Assembly (NCBI GenBank): GCA_048217285.1
Contig: DBFWVW010000002.1
Location: 1-18,254, forward strand
Origin: CAG-103 sp048217285
GTDB taxonomy: Bacteria > Bacillota > Clostridia > Oscillospirales > Oscillospiraceae
DNA: 18,254 nucleotides
Direction of reading: 5' to 3'
Shown here: positions 5,517 through 12,598 of the stretch, piece by piece
How positions within the stretch are numbered: the first letter of the stretch is position 1
How the letters are laid out: each line of letters opens with the position of its first letter
Notes under the pieces: model-generated
What the model was told of the DNA's origin: nothing
Seen by the model: the letters and a program-made list of their open reading frames with translations, nothing else
Database searches by the model: none
Position numbers and translations under genes: made by a program

Positions 5517-6431
5517 ATGGAATATGTTCTGGAAACGAATGCGCTGAGCAAGCGCTACCGAAATTTCACAGCACTCAGCGGTGTGACGATGCACATCCCC
5601 AAAGGGGCTATTTACGGTTTTGTCGGGCGCAACGGTGCCGGCAAGACCACGCTCATCCGGCTCATCTGCGGCCTGCAGGAGCCGAGCGGCGGCAGCTTCA
5701 CGCTTTACGGCGTCAAAAATACGGACGCAGGCATCCTCCGCTGCCGCCGCAGAATGGGCGCGGTGGTGGAAACACCGTCCATCTATCCGGACATGACGGC
5801 GGAGGAGAATATCCGCCAGCAGTATCTCGTGCTGGGCGTGCCGTCTATGAGCGATGCGCCGGAGTTGCTGCGTCTGGTCGGACTGCACGACACCGGCAAG
5901 AAAAAAGCGAAGGATTTCTCCCTCGGTATGCGTCAGCGCCTGGGGATTGCCGTGGCGCTGGCGGGCGACCCGGACTTTCTCGTGCTCGACGAGCCGGTCA
6001 ACGGGCTTGACCCGCAGGGCATCATTGAAATGCGTGAGCTGATCTTGAAGCTCAACCGCGAGCGCGGCATCACCGTACTCATCTCCAGCCACATTCTTGA
6101 CGAGCTGGCCCGCCTCGCCACGCACTACGGCTTTCTCGACGGCGGGCGCATGCTCCGCGAAATGAGCGCCGCCGAGCTTGAGCAGTGCTGCAGCAAGCGT
6201 GTCCGTGTGGAAGTGAGCGACATCCGGGCTTTGGTGCGCGTGCTCGATGATATGGGCATCCGGTACAGCGTTGTAGACGATTTCAGCGCGGATATTTATT
6301 CCGATGTGGAAATCACACGGCTGGTCGGCCTGCTCGAAAAGCAGGGCTGCATCCTCTGCAGTCTCCGGGAGCAGGACGAGAGTCTTGAGAGCTTCTATAT
6401 GAACCTCGTGGGAGGTGAACGGCATGCGTAA
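5517..6431 (+). CDS. BcrA-like ABC transporter ATP-binding protein
   Basis: This 304-residue ATPase has Walker A GRNGAGKT at 37-44, an ABC signature FSLGMRQ near 134-140, Walker B LVLDEP at 154-159 with the D-loop NGLDP, and the switch histidine in SSHIL at 192. The SLGMRQ form of the signature and the roughly 80-residue C-terminal extension are typical of the BcrA/lantibiotic-immunity type that works with ABC-2 permeases. The ATG at 5517 follows AAGGAGG at 5501-5507. The stop overlaps the permease start by 8 nt, so the two are translationally coupled. With the flanking kinase and regulator, peptide-antibiotic sensing and resistance is the best inference. The substrate is unknown. Confidence 0.92.
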   Translation: MEYVLETNALSKRYRNFTALSGVTMHIPKGAIYGFVGRNGAGKTTLIRLICGLQEPSGGSFTLYGVKNTDAGILRCRRRMGAVVETPSIYPDMTAEENIRQQYLVLGVPSMSDAPELLRLVGLHDTGKKKAKDFSLGMRQRLGIAVALAGDPDFLVLDEPVNGLDPQGIIEMRELILKLNRERGITVLISSHILDELARLATHYGFLDGGRMLREMSAAELEQCCSKRVRVEVSDIRALVRVLDDMGIRYSVVDDFSADIYSDVEITRLVGLLEKQGCILCSLREQDESLESFYMNLVGGERHA

Positions 6432-7239
6432 ACTGCTCAGAGTAAACATTTTCCGCCTGCGCAGGAGCAAGATGCTGTGGCTGTGCATGGCGTGCACCTT
6501 CGTGCTGATGGTCGTGTCTCTGCTGAAGATCGGCGCCGGGAACGAACAGATATGTACGCTTGACGAGGCTGTGTCTCAAATCATTCCCGTCCTGCCGGTG
6601 TTTCAGGCGGCGTTTGCCGGTTTGTTTCTGGGCGCAGAATATCAGGACGGGACGCTGCGCAGCAAGCTTATCGCCGGTCATTCCCGCCGGACGGTTTACG
6701 CAGCGTTTCTGGTCACGGTCATATTGGGCTGCTTCGCCATTTTGATGGCGTGGGCGCTCGGCACCGTAGTCGGTATTCTCCGGTTCGGCTGGTTCACTGC
6801 GCCGGTCGGGCAGCTGCTGCTGCTGAACGCGGCGGTGCTCCTGCTGCTGACGGCGGCGAACGCTGCCATAATGACGCTGCTGGGTATGCTGTGCTCTGGC
6901 CGTGCGGTCGCCGTGGTGATGGTGCTGATCTTTTTGCTGATGATCGGTGTGAGCAGCACATTCTACAATGCACTCTGCGAGCCGGAGTTCCAGACGGCGG
7001 CAGTCATCACAGAAAACGGTATTGAGGTTGGGGAAGCGCAGCCGAACCCTGACTATGTTGGCGGCACGCTGCGGATGGTCTACCGGTTTCTGGTTGACAC
7101 GCTGCCGTCCGGGCAGGCCATCCTGCTGGCCGATCAGGAGCTGACGCACCCGGTGGGTTCGCTGTGCGTGTCTGCAGGCATCGTCCTGCTGATGAGCGCT
7201 GTCGGACTTGTCACATTTAAGCGCATAGATCTGAAATGA
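6424..7239 (+). CDS. ABC-2 type transporter permease
   Basis: This 271-residue integral membrane protein begins with a cytoplasmic LLRVNIFRLRRSK and a first transmembrane helix (about 15-35). Four or five hydrophobic segments follow near 55-72, 92-118, 125-150, 158-178 and 240-262. The short conserved GAEYQDGTLRSKL after the second helix is typical of ABC-2 permeases of the BcrB type. It lacks an ATPase domain and pairs with the gene just upstream, overlapping it by 8 nt. The ATG at 6424 is preferred over the GTG at 6415 because GGAG at 6411-6414 abuts the GTG. It probably forms the membrane half of a drug or peptide exporter. Confidence 0.87.
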   Translation: MRKLLRVNIFRLRRSKMLWLCMACTFVLMVVSLLKIGAGNEQICTLDEAVSQIIPVLPVFQAAFAGLFLGAEYQDGTLRSKLIAGHSRRTVYAAFLVTVILGCFAILMAWALGTVVGILRFGWFTAPVGQLLLLNAAVLLLLTAANAAIMTLLGMLCSGRAVAVVMVLIFLLMIGVSSTFYNALCEPEFQTAAVITENGIEVGEAQPNPDYVGGTLRMVYRFLVDTLPSGQAILLADQELTHPVGSLCVSAGIVLLMSAVGLVTFKRIDLK

Positions 7240-7249
7240 GGAATGCAGA

Positions 7250-8140
7250 ATGGAGATTTGGCAGTACGTGCTGATCGGAGCGCTCGCGCTCACGGTGCTG
7301 GTGATGGCCGGATACCTGCTGTCGCTGCACCGCGCGCTCCGCGAGGTGGCGCAGGAACTGGAAGAAAAACTGCACACCGACACGAACACGTGTATCTCCA
7401 TTTCCACCGGCGACCGGGCAGTCCGCGCACTGGCCGTCCGGATCAACACACAGCTGCAGGCGCTCCGTGGCGAGCGCCTGCGTCTGCGGCACGGCGACGC
7501 GGGACTCAAGGCTGCGATCACGAACGTTTCCCACGATCTGCGCACACCGCTGACGGCCATTTGCGGGTATTTGGATCTGCTGGAGCAGGAGCCGCATTCG
7601 GACGCGTCGCAGCGCTACCTTGCCATCATTCGCGAGCGTGCCAATGCCATGCGCAGCCTGTCAGAGGAACTGTTTCAATACTCCGTTATCCTATCCAAAG
7701 CGGAGGAACTGACACCGGAGCCTGTCAGCTTGAACGGCGCTCTGGAGCAGAGCCTGGCGGGATTTTACAGTGTGTTTTCCGCGCGCGGCATCCGGCCGGA
7801 CATCCATTTGCCGGCGTGCACGGTCATGCGCGTGCTGGACAGCGCCGCGCTGCGGCGTGTGTTTGACAACATCCTGAGCAACGCTGCCAAGTATTCCGCC
7901 GGTGATCTGGCCGTCACGCTGATGTCGGACGGCGAGATCACGTTCGCCAATCATGCGCAAAACCTCAGCCGTGTGCAGGCAAACCAGCTCTTTGACCGCT
8001 TTTTCACCGTGGAAACGGCGAGCGGCTCGACCGGGCTGGGCCTGTCCATCGCAAAATTGCTCACAGAGAAGATGGGCGGGCGCATCGCGGCCGAGCTCCG
8101 TGACGGAAACCTCTGCATCCGCACCAGCTTTCCGGAGTGA
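7250..8140 (+). CDS. sensor histidine kinase of the ABC operon
   Basis: This 296-residue kinase has a single N-terminal transmembrane helix at about residues 5-24 and no recognisable extracytoplasmic sensor. An H-box NVSHDLRTPLT follows, with phosphorylated His95. An N-box NILSNAAKYS lies at 207-216, an F-box LFDRFF near 247-252 and a glycine box TGLGLSIA at 261-268. It is a complete catalytic core but small overall. The lack of a sensor domain suggests it may read the adjacent transporter rather than the ligand directly, as described for Bce-type systems; that is inference. It starts 10 nt after the permease stop with GAGGA at 7238-7242. The 3' end is part of a terminator hairpin. Confidence 0.92.
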   Translation: MEIWQYVLIGALALTVLVMAGYLLSLHRALREVAQELEEKLHTDTNTCISISTGDRAVRALAVRINTQLQALRGERLRLRHGDAGLKAAITNVSHDLRTPLTAICGYLDLLEQEPHSDASQRYLAIIRERANAMRSLSEELFQYSVILSKAEELTPEPVSLNGALEQSLAGFYSVFSARGIRPDIHLPACTVMRVLDSAALRRVFDNILSNAAKYSAGDLAVTLMSDGEITFANHAQNLSRVQANQLFDRFFTVETASGSTGLGLSIAKLLTEKMGGRIAAELRDGNLCIRTSFPE

Positions 8141-8151
8141 CGGATTTTTTT
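8117..8151 (+). terminator. terminator formed by the end of the kinase gene
   Basis: ATCCGCAC at 8117-8124 pairs with GTGACGGAT at 8137-8145 (one bulged A), followed by T-rich sequence to 8151. The 5' arm is coding and the kinase stop codon TGA (8138-8140) is in the 3' arm. Confidence 0.65.
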
Positions 8152-8172
8152 ATCTCATGAGATCACACAGGA

Positions 8173-8215
8173 GGCGGCAATATAAAGAAACGAAACGGTT
8201 TGCTGCCGCTTTTTC
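8173..8215 (+). terminator. second terminator after the kinase operon
   Basis: GGCGGCAA at 8173-8180 pairs with TTGCTGCC at 8200-8207 (one G-T wobble), followed by GC and five T. It backs up the terminator at 8117-8151 and isolates the phn leader from upstream transcription. Confidence 0.7.
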
Positions 8216-8247
8216 CTTCAAAACTTTACGCAATCTTTACAAACTAC

Positions 8248-8276
8248 TTGCATTCTCCGGGGCAGTGTGGTAAGCT
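8248..8276 (+). promoter_or_regulatory. promoter of the phn leader RNA
   Basis: TTGCAT at 8248-8253 and TAAGCT at 8271-8276 are 17 nt apart. Initiation near 8283 would start the transcript right at the 5' strand of the leader's closing helix. The 394 nt between the kinase and phnD contain no gene; they hold two terminators, this promoter, the structured leader and its terminator. Confidence 0.55.
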
Positions 8277-8278
8277 GT

Positions 8279-8458
8279 CGATGGTTTCCGGAATGCGGTG
8301 AAAGGGGGAGCGCCCTGGCGCCGCGCTCAACAGAAATAAGGATGACGAAACCAGATCGCGAGGGAGCCCGTGTTCCGGGTTGAGAGGATTCCAGTGAGGA
8401 TCGACCGGCCAAATCCGTCCGAAAGGGCGGATTCTCAGCGTCTGCCGGTCGTCAGGTA
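8279..8458 (+). ncRNA. structured 5' leader of the phn operon, candidate riboswitch of unassigned class
   Basis: Several helices can be drawn by hand. A closing helix joins CGATGGTTTC (8279-8288) to GAAACC-ag-ATCG (8347-8358). Inside it, GAGCGC (8308-8313) pairs with GCGCTC (8323-8328). AGCCCG (8365-8370) pairs with CGGGTT (8376-8381). A two-part hairpin pairs CGACCGGC (8402-8409) with GCCGGTCG (8444-8451) around AATCCGTCC-GAAA-GGGCGGATT (8412-8433). A strong terminator follows 8 nt later. Promoter, compact folded RNA, terminator, then phnD is the layout of a transcription-attenuating riboswitch. I could not match it to TPP, SAM, FMN, glycine, THF, guanidine-I or a complete cobalamin aptamer. 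The ligand is unknown. Confidence 0.6.
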
Positions 8459-8491
8459 CGGTATATGCAGCGCTGCATATGCCGCTTTTTT
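8459..8491 (+). terminator. intrinsic terminator in front of phnD
   Basis: The palindrome at 8459-8484, centred between 8471 and 8472 (13 pairs, one G-T), is followed by C and six T (8486-8491). It lies 30 nt before the phnD ribosome binding site, so phnD expression needs this terminator to be bypassed. It is the probable expression platform of the leader. Confidence 0.9.
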
Positions 8492-8534
8492 ATGCCTGCG
8501 GCCGTCGGAAAGAAAAAATCTGGAGGGTATGTAC

Positions 8535-9575
8535 ATGAAAAAAGTAGTGGCAATGATGTTGTCTCTGGTCATGGCGCTCGGTCTGCTGGCCGGCTGCGGC
8601 CAGAAGGATGCCGGAACAGCCGGCGGCACAAAGACGATCGAGAGCTTGAAGATCGCGTTTTCCCCCTATGCGGATGCCGATCAGATCACGACGGCGACCG
8701 AACCGCTTGAGGCGCTGCTCAAGGCAAAGCTGCTGGAAAAGGGCTACGACGTACAGCGCATCGACATGACCGTCGGCACAAGCTACACTGCCGTGGGCGA
8801 AGCGCTCAGCGCCGGCAGTGCGGACATCGGCTTCATCTCCGGCGGCAACTATGTCCTGTTTTCCGATGACTGCGACGTGCTGTTGACTGCACTGCGCTAC
8901 GGCATCAACAAGGACTCCACGAACCCGGCTGACTGGAACGACGGCACGATTGAGGAAAACACGCAGGACATGACGACCTACTATCGCTCGATCATTCTGG
9001 CCGGCCCGAGTGCGAAGGGGCAGGAACTGCTGGCAAAGGTCAACGCCGGCGAGGAGCTGACGTGGGACGATCTCAACAGCGCGACCTGGTCCGTGCTCGC
9101 TCCGACGTCCGCATCCGGCTACATTTATCCGAGCCTCTGGCTGCAGGAGCACTACGGCAAGACCATCGCGGATCTGGATCACGTGGTGCAGTCTGACTCG
9201 CACAGCACGTCGCTTGCGCGTCTGGCCACCGGTCAGGCGGACGTGATGGTCTCCTACGGCCATATCCGTATCAAGAATGCCCCGATCTGGCAGGAAAAGC
9301 TCGGCGGTACGGCACCCATGGTCGAGCAGACCGGCATCATCGGTGTGACCGAGGGCATCTACAATGATATGATCGCCTATAGCAAGACGTCCGACCTCAT
9401 GGCGGACGAGGATTTCCGCAAGGCGCTCGGCGAGGCGTTCATTGAGATCGCACAGACCGACGAGGGCAAGGAGATCATCAGCGTCTTCAGTCAGGTCGGT
9501 TACACATGGGGTAAGGATTCAGACTATGACGGCGAGCGTGACGCACAGGCCATGCTCAAGACCGCCGGAAAGTAA
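8535..9575 (+). CDS. phnD: PhnD-family phosphonate/phosphite ABC transporter substrate-binding lipoprotein
   Basis: This 346-residue lipoprotein has a signal peptide ending in the lipobox LLAGC (residues 17-21), so mature Cys21 would be lipidated and membrane-anchored. The mature part matches periplasmic-binding proteins of the PhnD family: SLKIAFSPYADADQ near the start, the GTSYTAVGEALSAGSADIGFISGGNYV segment at the ligand cleft, then SASGYIYP and a late GIIGVTEGIYNDM. Family members bind phosphonates, phosphite or related oxyanions; the exact ligand is not readable here. ATG 8535 follows GGAGGG at 8522-8527 by 7 nt; the nearby ATG 8529 is too close. The ATPase and permease genes follow directly. 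Expression is probably controlled by the upstream leader. Confidence 0.92.
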   Translation: MKKVVAMMLSLVMALGLLAGCGQKDAGTAGGTKTIESLKIAFSPYADADQITTATEPLEALLKAKLLEKGYDVQRIDMTVGTSYTAVGEALSAGSADIGFISGGNYVLFSDDCDVLLTALRYGINKDSTNPADWNDGTIEENTQDMTTYYRSIILAGPSAKGQELLAKVNAGEELTWDDLNSATWSVLAPTSASGYIYPSLWLQEHYGKTIADLDHVVQSDSHSTSLARLATGQADVMVSYGHIRIKNAPIWQEKLGGTAPMVEQTGIIGVTEGIYNDMIAYSKTSDLMADEDFRKALGEAFIEIAQTDEGKEIISVFSQVGYTWGKDSDYDGERDAQAMLKTAGK

Positions 9576-9579
9576 ATCC

Positions 9580-10338
9580 ATGCTGCTGGAAGCTGCGCAT
9601 ATCAGGAAGTGCTTTGGCAGGCAGACGCAAGTGCTGACGGATGTCTCCTTCGGCCTTGAACCCGGAGAGTTCGTGTCTGTTATCGGCCCATCCGGCGCCG
9701 GGAAGACGACGCTGTTTCGCATTCTCAATGGCACACTGCCGTGCGACGGCGGGGAGGTGTGCATCGACGGGCGGCCGTTTTCCCGCGCGCGCGGACGCGC
9801 CAAGCGCGCCGTGCAAAAGCGCATTGGCACCATTTATCAGGACTTCGCACTGGTGGAACCGGTTTCCTGCCGGCAGAATGTGCTCGATGCCTGTCTGCCG
9901 GATATGGCGCTGCCGGCGGCACTGATGGGCCTGTTTTCGCGCGCACAGATTGCTGAGGCAGAGCGACTGCTGGCGCGTGTCGGCCTGGCGGACAAGTGCG
10001 ATGAGCTGGTCTGCAATCTGTCCGGCGGACAAAAGCAGCGCGTCGCCATCGCGCGGGCGCTCATGCGCAGACCGGCACTGCTGTTGGCGGATGAACCGGT
10101 TGCCTCGCTTGACCCGGTCACCGGCCGGCAGATCCTGACGCTGCTGCAGGACATTCAGCGCACGGAGGGTGTCGCCATCCTCATGAACAGTCATAATCTC
10201 GACCAGAGCCGGGCGGTTTCCACCCGGCTTTTGGGCCTGTGCGCCGGGCGGATCGCGCTCGACTGCGCGCCTGCTGCTGTGACGGATGCCGACTTGACGC
10301 GCATCTACGGCGGCGTGGAAAGCGAGGCTGCGCTATGA
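9580..10338 (+). CDS. phnC: PhnC-family ABC transporter ATP-binding protein
   Basis: This 252-residue importer ATPase has Walker A GPSGAGKT at 36-43, signature LSGGQKQRVAIARAL from 147, Walker B LLLADEP near 167-173 with D-loop ASLDP, and the switch histidine in NSHNLD at 205. The hallmark PhnC stretch IGTIYQDFALVEPVSCRQNVL sits between the Walker and signature motifs. It would power the PhnE permease in uptake of the PhnD ligand. The ATG at 9580 is 4 nt after the phnD stop with only a weak GGAAAG ahead, so translational coupling is likely. A longer in-frame start inside phnD is improbable because the known N-terminus begins at LLEAAHIRKCF. Confidence 0.9.
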   Translation: MLLEAAHIRKCFGRQTQVLTDVSFGLEPGEFVSVIGPSGAGKTTLFRILNGTLPCDGGEVCIDGRPFSRARGRAKRAVQKRIGTIYQDFALVEPVSCRQNVLDACLPDMALPAALMGLFSRAQIAEAERLLARVGLADKCDELVCNLSGGQKQRVAIARALMRRPALLLADEPVASLDPVTGRQILTLLQDIQRTEGVAILMNSHNLDQSRAVSTRLLGLCAGRIALDCAPAAVTDADLTRIYGGVESEAAL

Positions 10339-11891
10339 CGCGTGCGCGCGCAAAACGCTTGGCATGGGCACTCGGTGTGCTCGCGCTGTTTGCGCTGGCG
10401 TTCTGGCTGACGGGGTGCGACCCGGCGGTGTTCTGGGCGCGTCGGGCGCACCTGCGCGATATCGTTACGCAGCTCTTTCCGCCGGACTGGAGCTACCTGT
10501 CTGCGATCGTCTCGCCGCTGTTGGCCACGCTGCGTATGTCGGCCACCGGCACGGCGTTGGGTGTGCTGCTGGCACTGGCGCTTGCGCCGCTGTGCGCAGC
10601 CAATCTGCCGTGCCCGGCGCCGGTGCGCAGGGGTTTGCGGTTTTTGGTGCAGGTGCTGCGCTCGTTTCCGGCGCTGATCCTTGCACTGCTGGCAACATTC
10701 CTGTTGGGCCTTGGCACCTTTTCCGGCACCGTCGCCATCACGCTCTTCACGCTGGCCGTCATGGCGCGCCTGACGTATGAGGACATTGAAACGCTGACGC
10801 TCGCGCCCTATCGCGCGCTGTGCGCCATGGGCGCGTCCCCGGCGCGCGCCTATGCGCGCGCCGTCGTTCCGGAGATCGCCTCGGGCTACCTGACGAATGC
10901 GCTTTATCTGCTCGAGACGAATGTGCGCCACAGTGCTATCCTCGGTTATGTCGGGGCCGGCGGCATCGGTCTGCTGCTCAATGAAAAGATCTCGTGGCGG
11001 GAATACGGCCGCGTCGGCGTGATCCTCGTGTGCCTGTTTGTGACCGTCTGCTGTATCGAGTGGCTCAGTCACGTGCTCGGGCGCATCATCCGTGGTGAGC
11101 GCAATGTCCCGCGCAGGGCAAAGCGTGTGCTCTGGGCGGTGGTGCTGGTGTGTGTGGTCGTCTGCACGGCGGGCATCGATCCGCCGGATCTGGCGCACAC
11201 GAGCAAGAGCGTGCTTGCGGCGATGGGCAAAGGAATGCTGCATCCGGACTGGAGCTTTTTCTTTGGCACAGGCAAGGACGGTCTCGGCTGGCTGCTGCTC
11301 GAAACGGTTGGCATCGCGCTGGCCGGAACCGGCCTCGGCGCGCTGCTTGCGGTGCCACTGGCGTTTTTGAGCACACCGAAGCTGCTGCCGCGCCCGGTGG
11401 CGCTGCTGTTCCGGGTGATGATCGCGGCGATCCGCTCGGTGCCATTTCTGATCTATGGGCTGATCTTCATCCGCGTCTCCGGCCCCGGCGCGTTCACCGG
11501 TGTGCTGACGCTGGCTGTGTGCAGCATCGGCCTGCTCAGCAAGCGCTTCACTGAGGCAATCGAGTCTCTGGATTTTCGTGCCTACGACGCGTTGCGTGCC
11601 ATGGGTGTCTCCCTGCTGCCGCGCATCCATTACGCGGTGCTGCCGCAGCTCGGCCCGGCGTTTTCCTCGGCTGTGCTCTATCGGTTCGACGTCAATATTC
11701 GCGAGGCGTCCGTACTCGGCCTTGTCGGCGCCGGCGGTATCGGCGCGCCGCTCATCTTTGCCATGAACCAGTACGCATGGAATGATATCAGCGCGATTTT
11801 CCTCGGCTTTGTCCTGCTTGTCTGGCTGATCGACGTGGGCTCGGCCCGTTTGCGCGCCTGGCGCGCAGTGGCAGTTGCACCCGGGAAATAA
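10335..11891 (+). CDS. phnE: double-domain PhnE-type ABC permease
   Basis: This 518-residue membrane protein consists of two tandem PhnE domains, each usually about 260-280 residues. Both halves carry the ABC permease cytoplasmic EAA-like loop: ALCAMGASPARAYARAVVPE in the first and ALRAMGVSLLPRIHYAVLPQ in the second. Each loop is followed by a near-identical signature (SAILGYVGAGGIGLLL and ASVLGLVGAGGIGAPL). A transmembrane linker around residues 270-290 joins them. One polypeptide can therefore supply both membrane halves of the importer. ATG 10335 overlaps the phnC stop (ATGA). A strong terminator ends the operon 13 nt after the stop. No phosphonate-degrading genes are nearby. Confidence 0.92.
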   Translation: MTRARAKRLAWALGVLALFALAFWLTGCDPAVFWARRAHLRDIVTQLFPPDWSYLSAIVSPLLATLRMSATGTALGVLLALALAPLCAANLPCPAPVRRGLRFLVQVLRSFPALILALLATFLLGLGTFSGTVAITLFTLAVMARLTYEDIETLTLAPYRALCAMGASPARAYARAVVPEIASGYLTNALYLLETNVRHSAILGYVGAGGIGLLLNEKISWREYGRVGVILVCLFVTVCCIEWLSHVLGRIIRGERNVPRRAKRVLWAVVLVCVVVCTAGIDPPDLAHTSKSVLAAMGKGMLHPDWSFFFGTGKDGLGWLLLETVGIALAGTGLGALLAVPLAFLSTPKLLPRPVALLFRVMIAAIRSVPFLIYGLIFIRVSGPGAFTGVLTLAVCSIGLLSKRFTEAIESLDFRAYDALRAMGVSLLPRIHYAVLPQLGPAFSSAVLYRFDVNIREASVLGLVGAGGIGAPLIFAMNQYAWNDISAIFLGFVLLVWLIDVGSARLRAWRAVAVAPGK

Positions 11892-11903
11892 ATCTTGAAA
11901 GTG

Positions 11904-11936
11904 ATCCCCCGCCGGTACGACCGGCGGGGGATTTTT
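11904..11936 (+). terminator. intrinsic terminator of the phn operon
   Basis: ATCCCCCGCCGGT at 11904-11916 pairs perfectly over 13 bp with ACCGGCGGGGGAT at 11920-11932. A 3-nt loop separates the arms and a run of T reaches 11936. Confidence 0.95.
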
Positions 11937-12004
11937 GCGCCATGGCTCGCAGCACGCCGAGAGGAAATCGGATACAGATTTGAAATGCAATTGACAGGGT
12001 ATGA

Positions 12005-12546
12005 CCGGATTTATATACGCTTGCCGGCAGTGAGCTGAGCAGCGCGCTGCAGTTTCAGACGCTCATGGCCGGAGATTACCGCTTCCGGCTCACGGTGACG
12101 GAACTGGCCTCCTATCCCGGCCGGGAGGATGAGGCACTGGTGACCACGGAGGAGAGCACTTTCCGTGTGGGCGAGGCGGCTCCGTGCAGCCATACGCACA
12201 CAAAAACCGAGGAACATGCCGCAACCTGTACGGAAGACGGACTGCGAACTGTGACGTGTCTGGATTGCGGTGCGGTCACGCAGGAGACGATTCCTGCCAA
12301 AGGACATACCTATCAGGACGGGGTGTGCATCGTGTGCGGGGAGACGGAGTATTTGCTTGGCGACCTCAATGGTGACGGCTTGGTGACATCTGCCGATGAA
12401 GTGCTGCTCTCGCACAGTCTGACAGATTTGGTGGAGCTGACAGCCGAGCAGAAGAAAGCCGCGGATACCTCAACCCGCAGGGCAGCGCGACCCGTGAGCA
12501 GGTCGCGACGATCCTGATGGAGTTTTGTAAGAATGTAAAGAAATGA
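12005..12546 (+). pseudogene. remnant surface-protein gene: dockerin half joined out of frame to an SLH end
   Basis: The open frame has no credible start: it reads back past ATG 12065 to a stop at 12002-12004 with protein-like sequence (LYTLAGSELSSALQFQTLMA), so the 5' part is missing. Next come a beta-sandwich tail (AGDYRFRLTVTE), a Cys/His linker typical of clostridial surface proteins (CSHTHTKTEEHAATCTEDG; CLDCG; CIVCG) and the first half of a type I dockerin with its calcium loop (LGDLNGDGLVTSADEVLL). After KKAAD, near 12466, the protein turns to nonsense and stops at 12515-12517. The next frame from 12463 reads GYLNPQGSATREQVATILMEF, the end of an SLH domain, and stops at 12544-12546. 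Two genes appear fused by deletion. Confidence 0.75.
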
Positions 12547-12567
12547 TCCACGCAGCATAAAGTGTGT

Positions 12568-12598
12568 GCGGGCGGCGCAGCAGCGCCGCCCGCTTTTT
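12568..12598 (+). terminator. intrinsic terminator after the surface-protein remnant
   Basis: GCGGGCGGCGC at 12568-12578 pairs perfectly with GCGCCGCCCGC at 12583-12593 around an AGCA loop, followed by five T. It is still intact and probably belonged to the SLH gene that supplied the 3' end of the remnant. Confidence 0.92.

Noticed and set aside
8279..8458. Cobalamin riboswitch in the phn leader
   Set aside because: GGAATGCGGTGAAA near 8290-8303 recalls the cobalamin core, but the expected CCCGC-ACTGT and the later GCCAGGAGACC box are missing, and the enclosing helix is too small for that fold.
8370..8534. N-terminal extension of phnD from an upstream GTG
   Set aside because: It would translate through the leader hairpins and terminator, and the signal peptide with lipobox begins at ATG 8535, right after a strong ribosome binding site.
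10305..11990. Minus-strand open frame of 561 codons opposite phnE
   Set aside because: It is the complement of a high-GC coding frame; the product is a low-complexity Arg/Gln/His-rich string, it has no ribosome binding site, and the + strand encodes a clear double PhnE.
11991..12017. Promoter (TTGACA, 15-nt spacer, TATATA) in front of the surface-protein remnant
   Set aside because: The spacer is short and there is no ribosome binding site or intact gene downstream; at most a relic.
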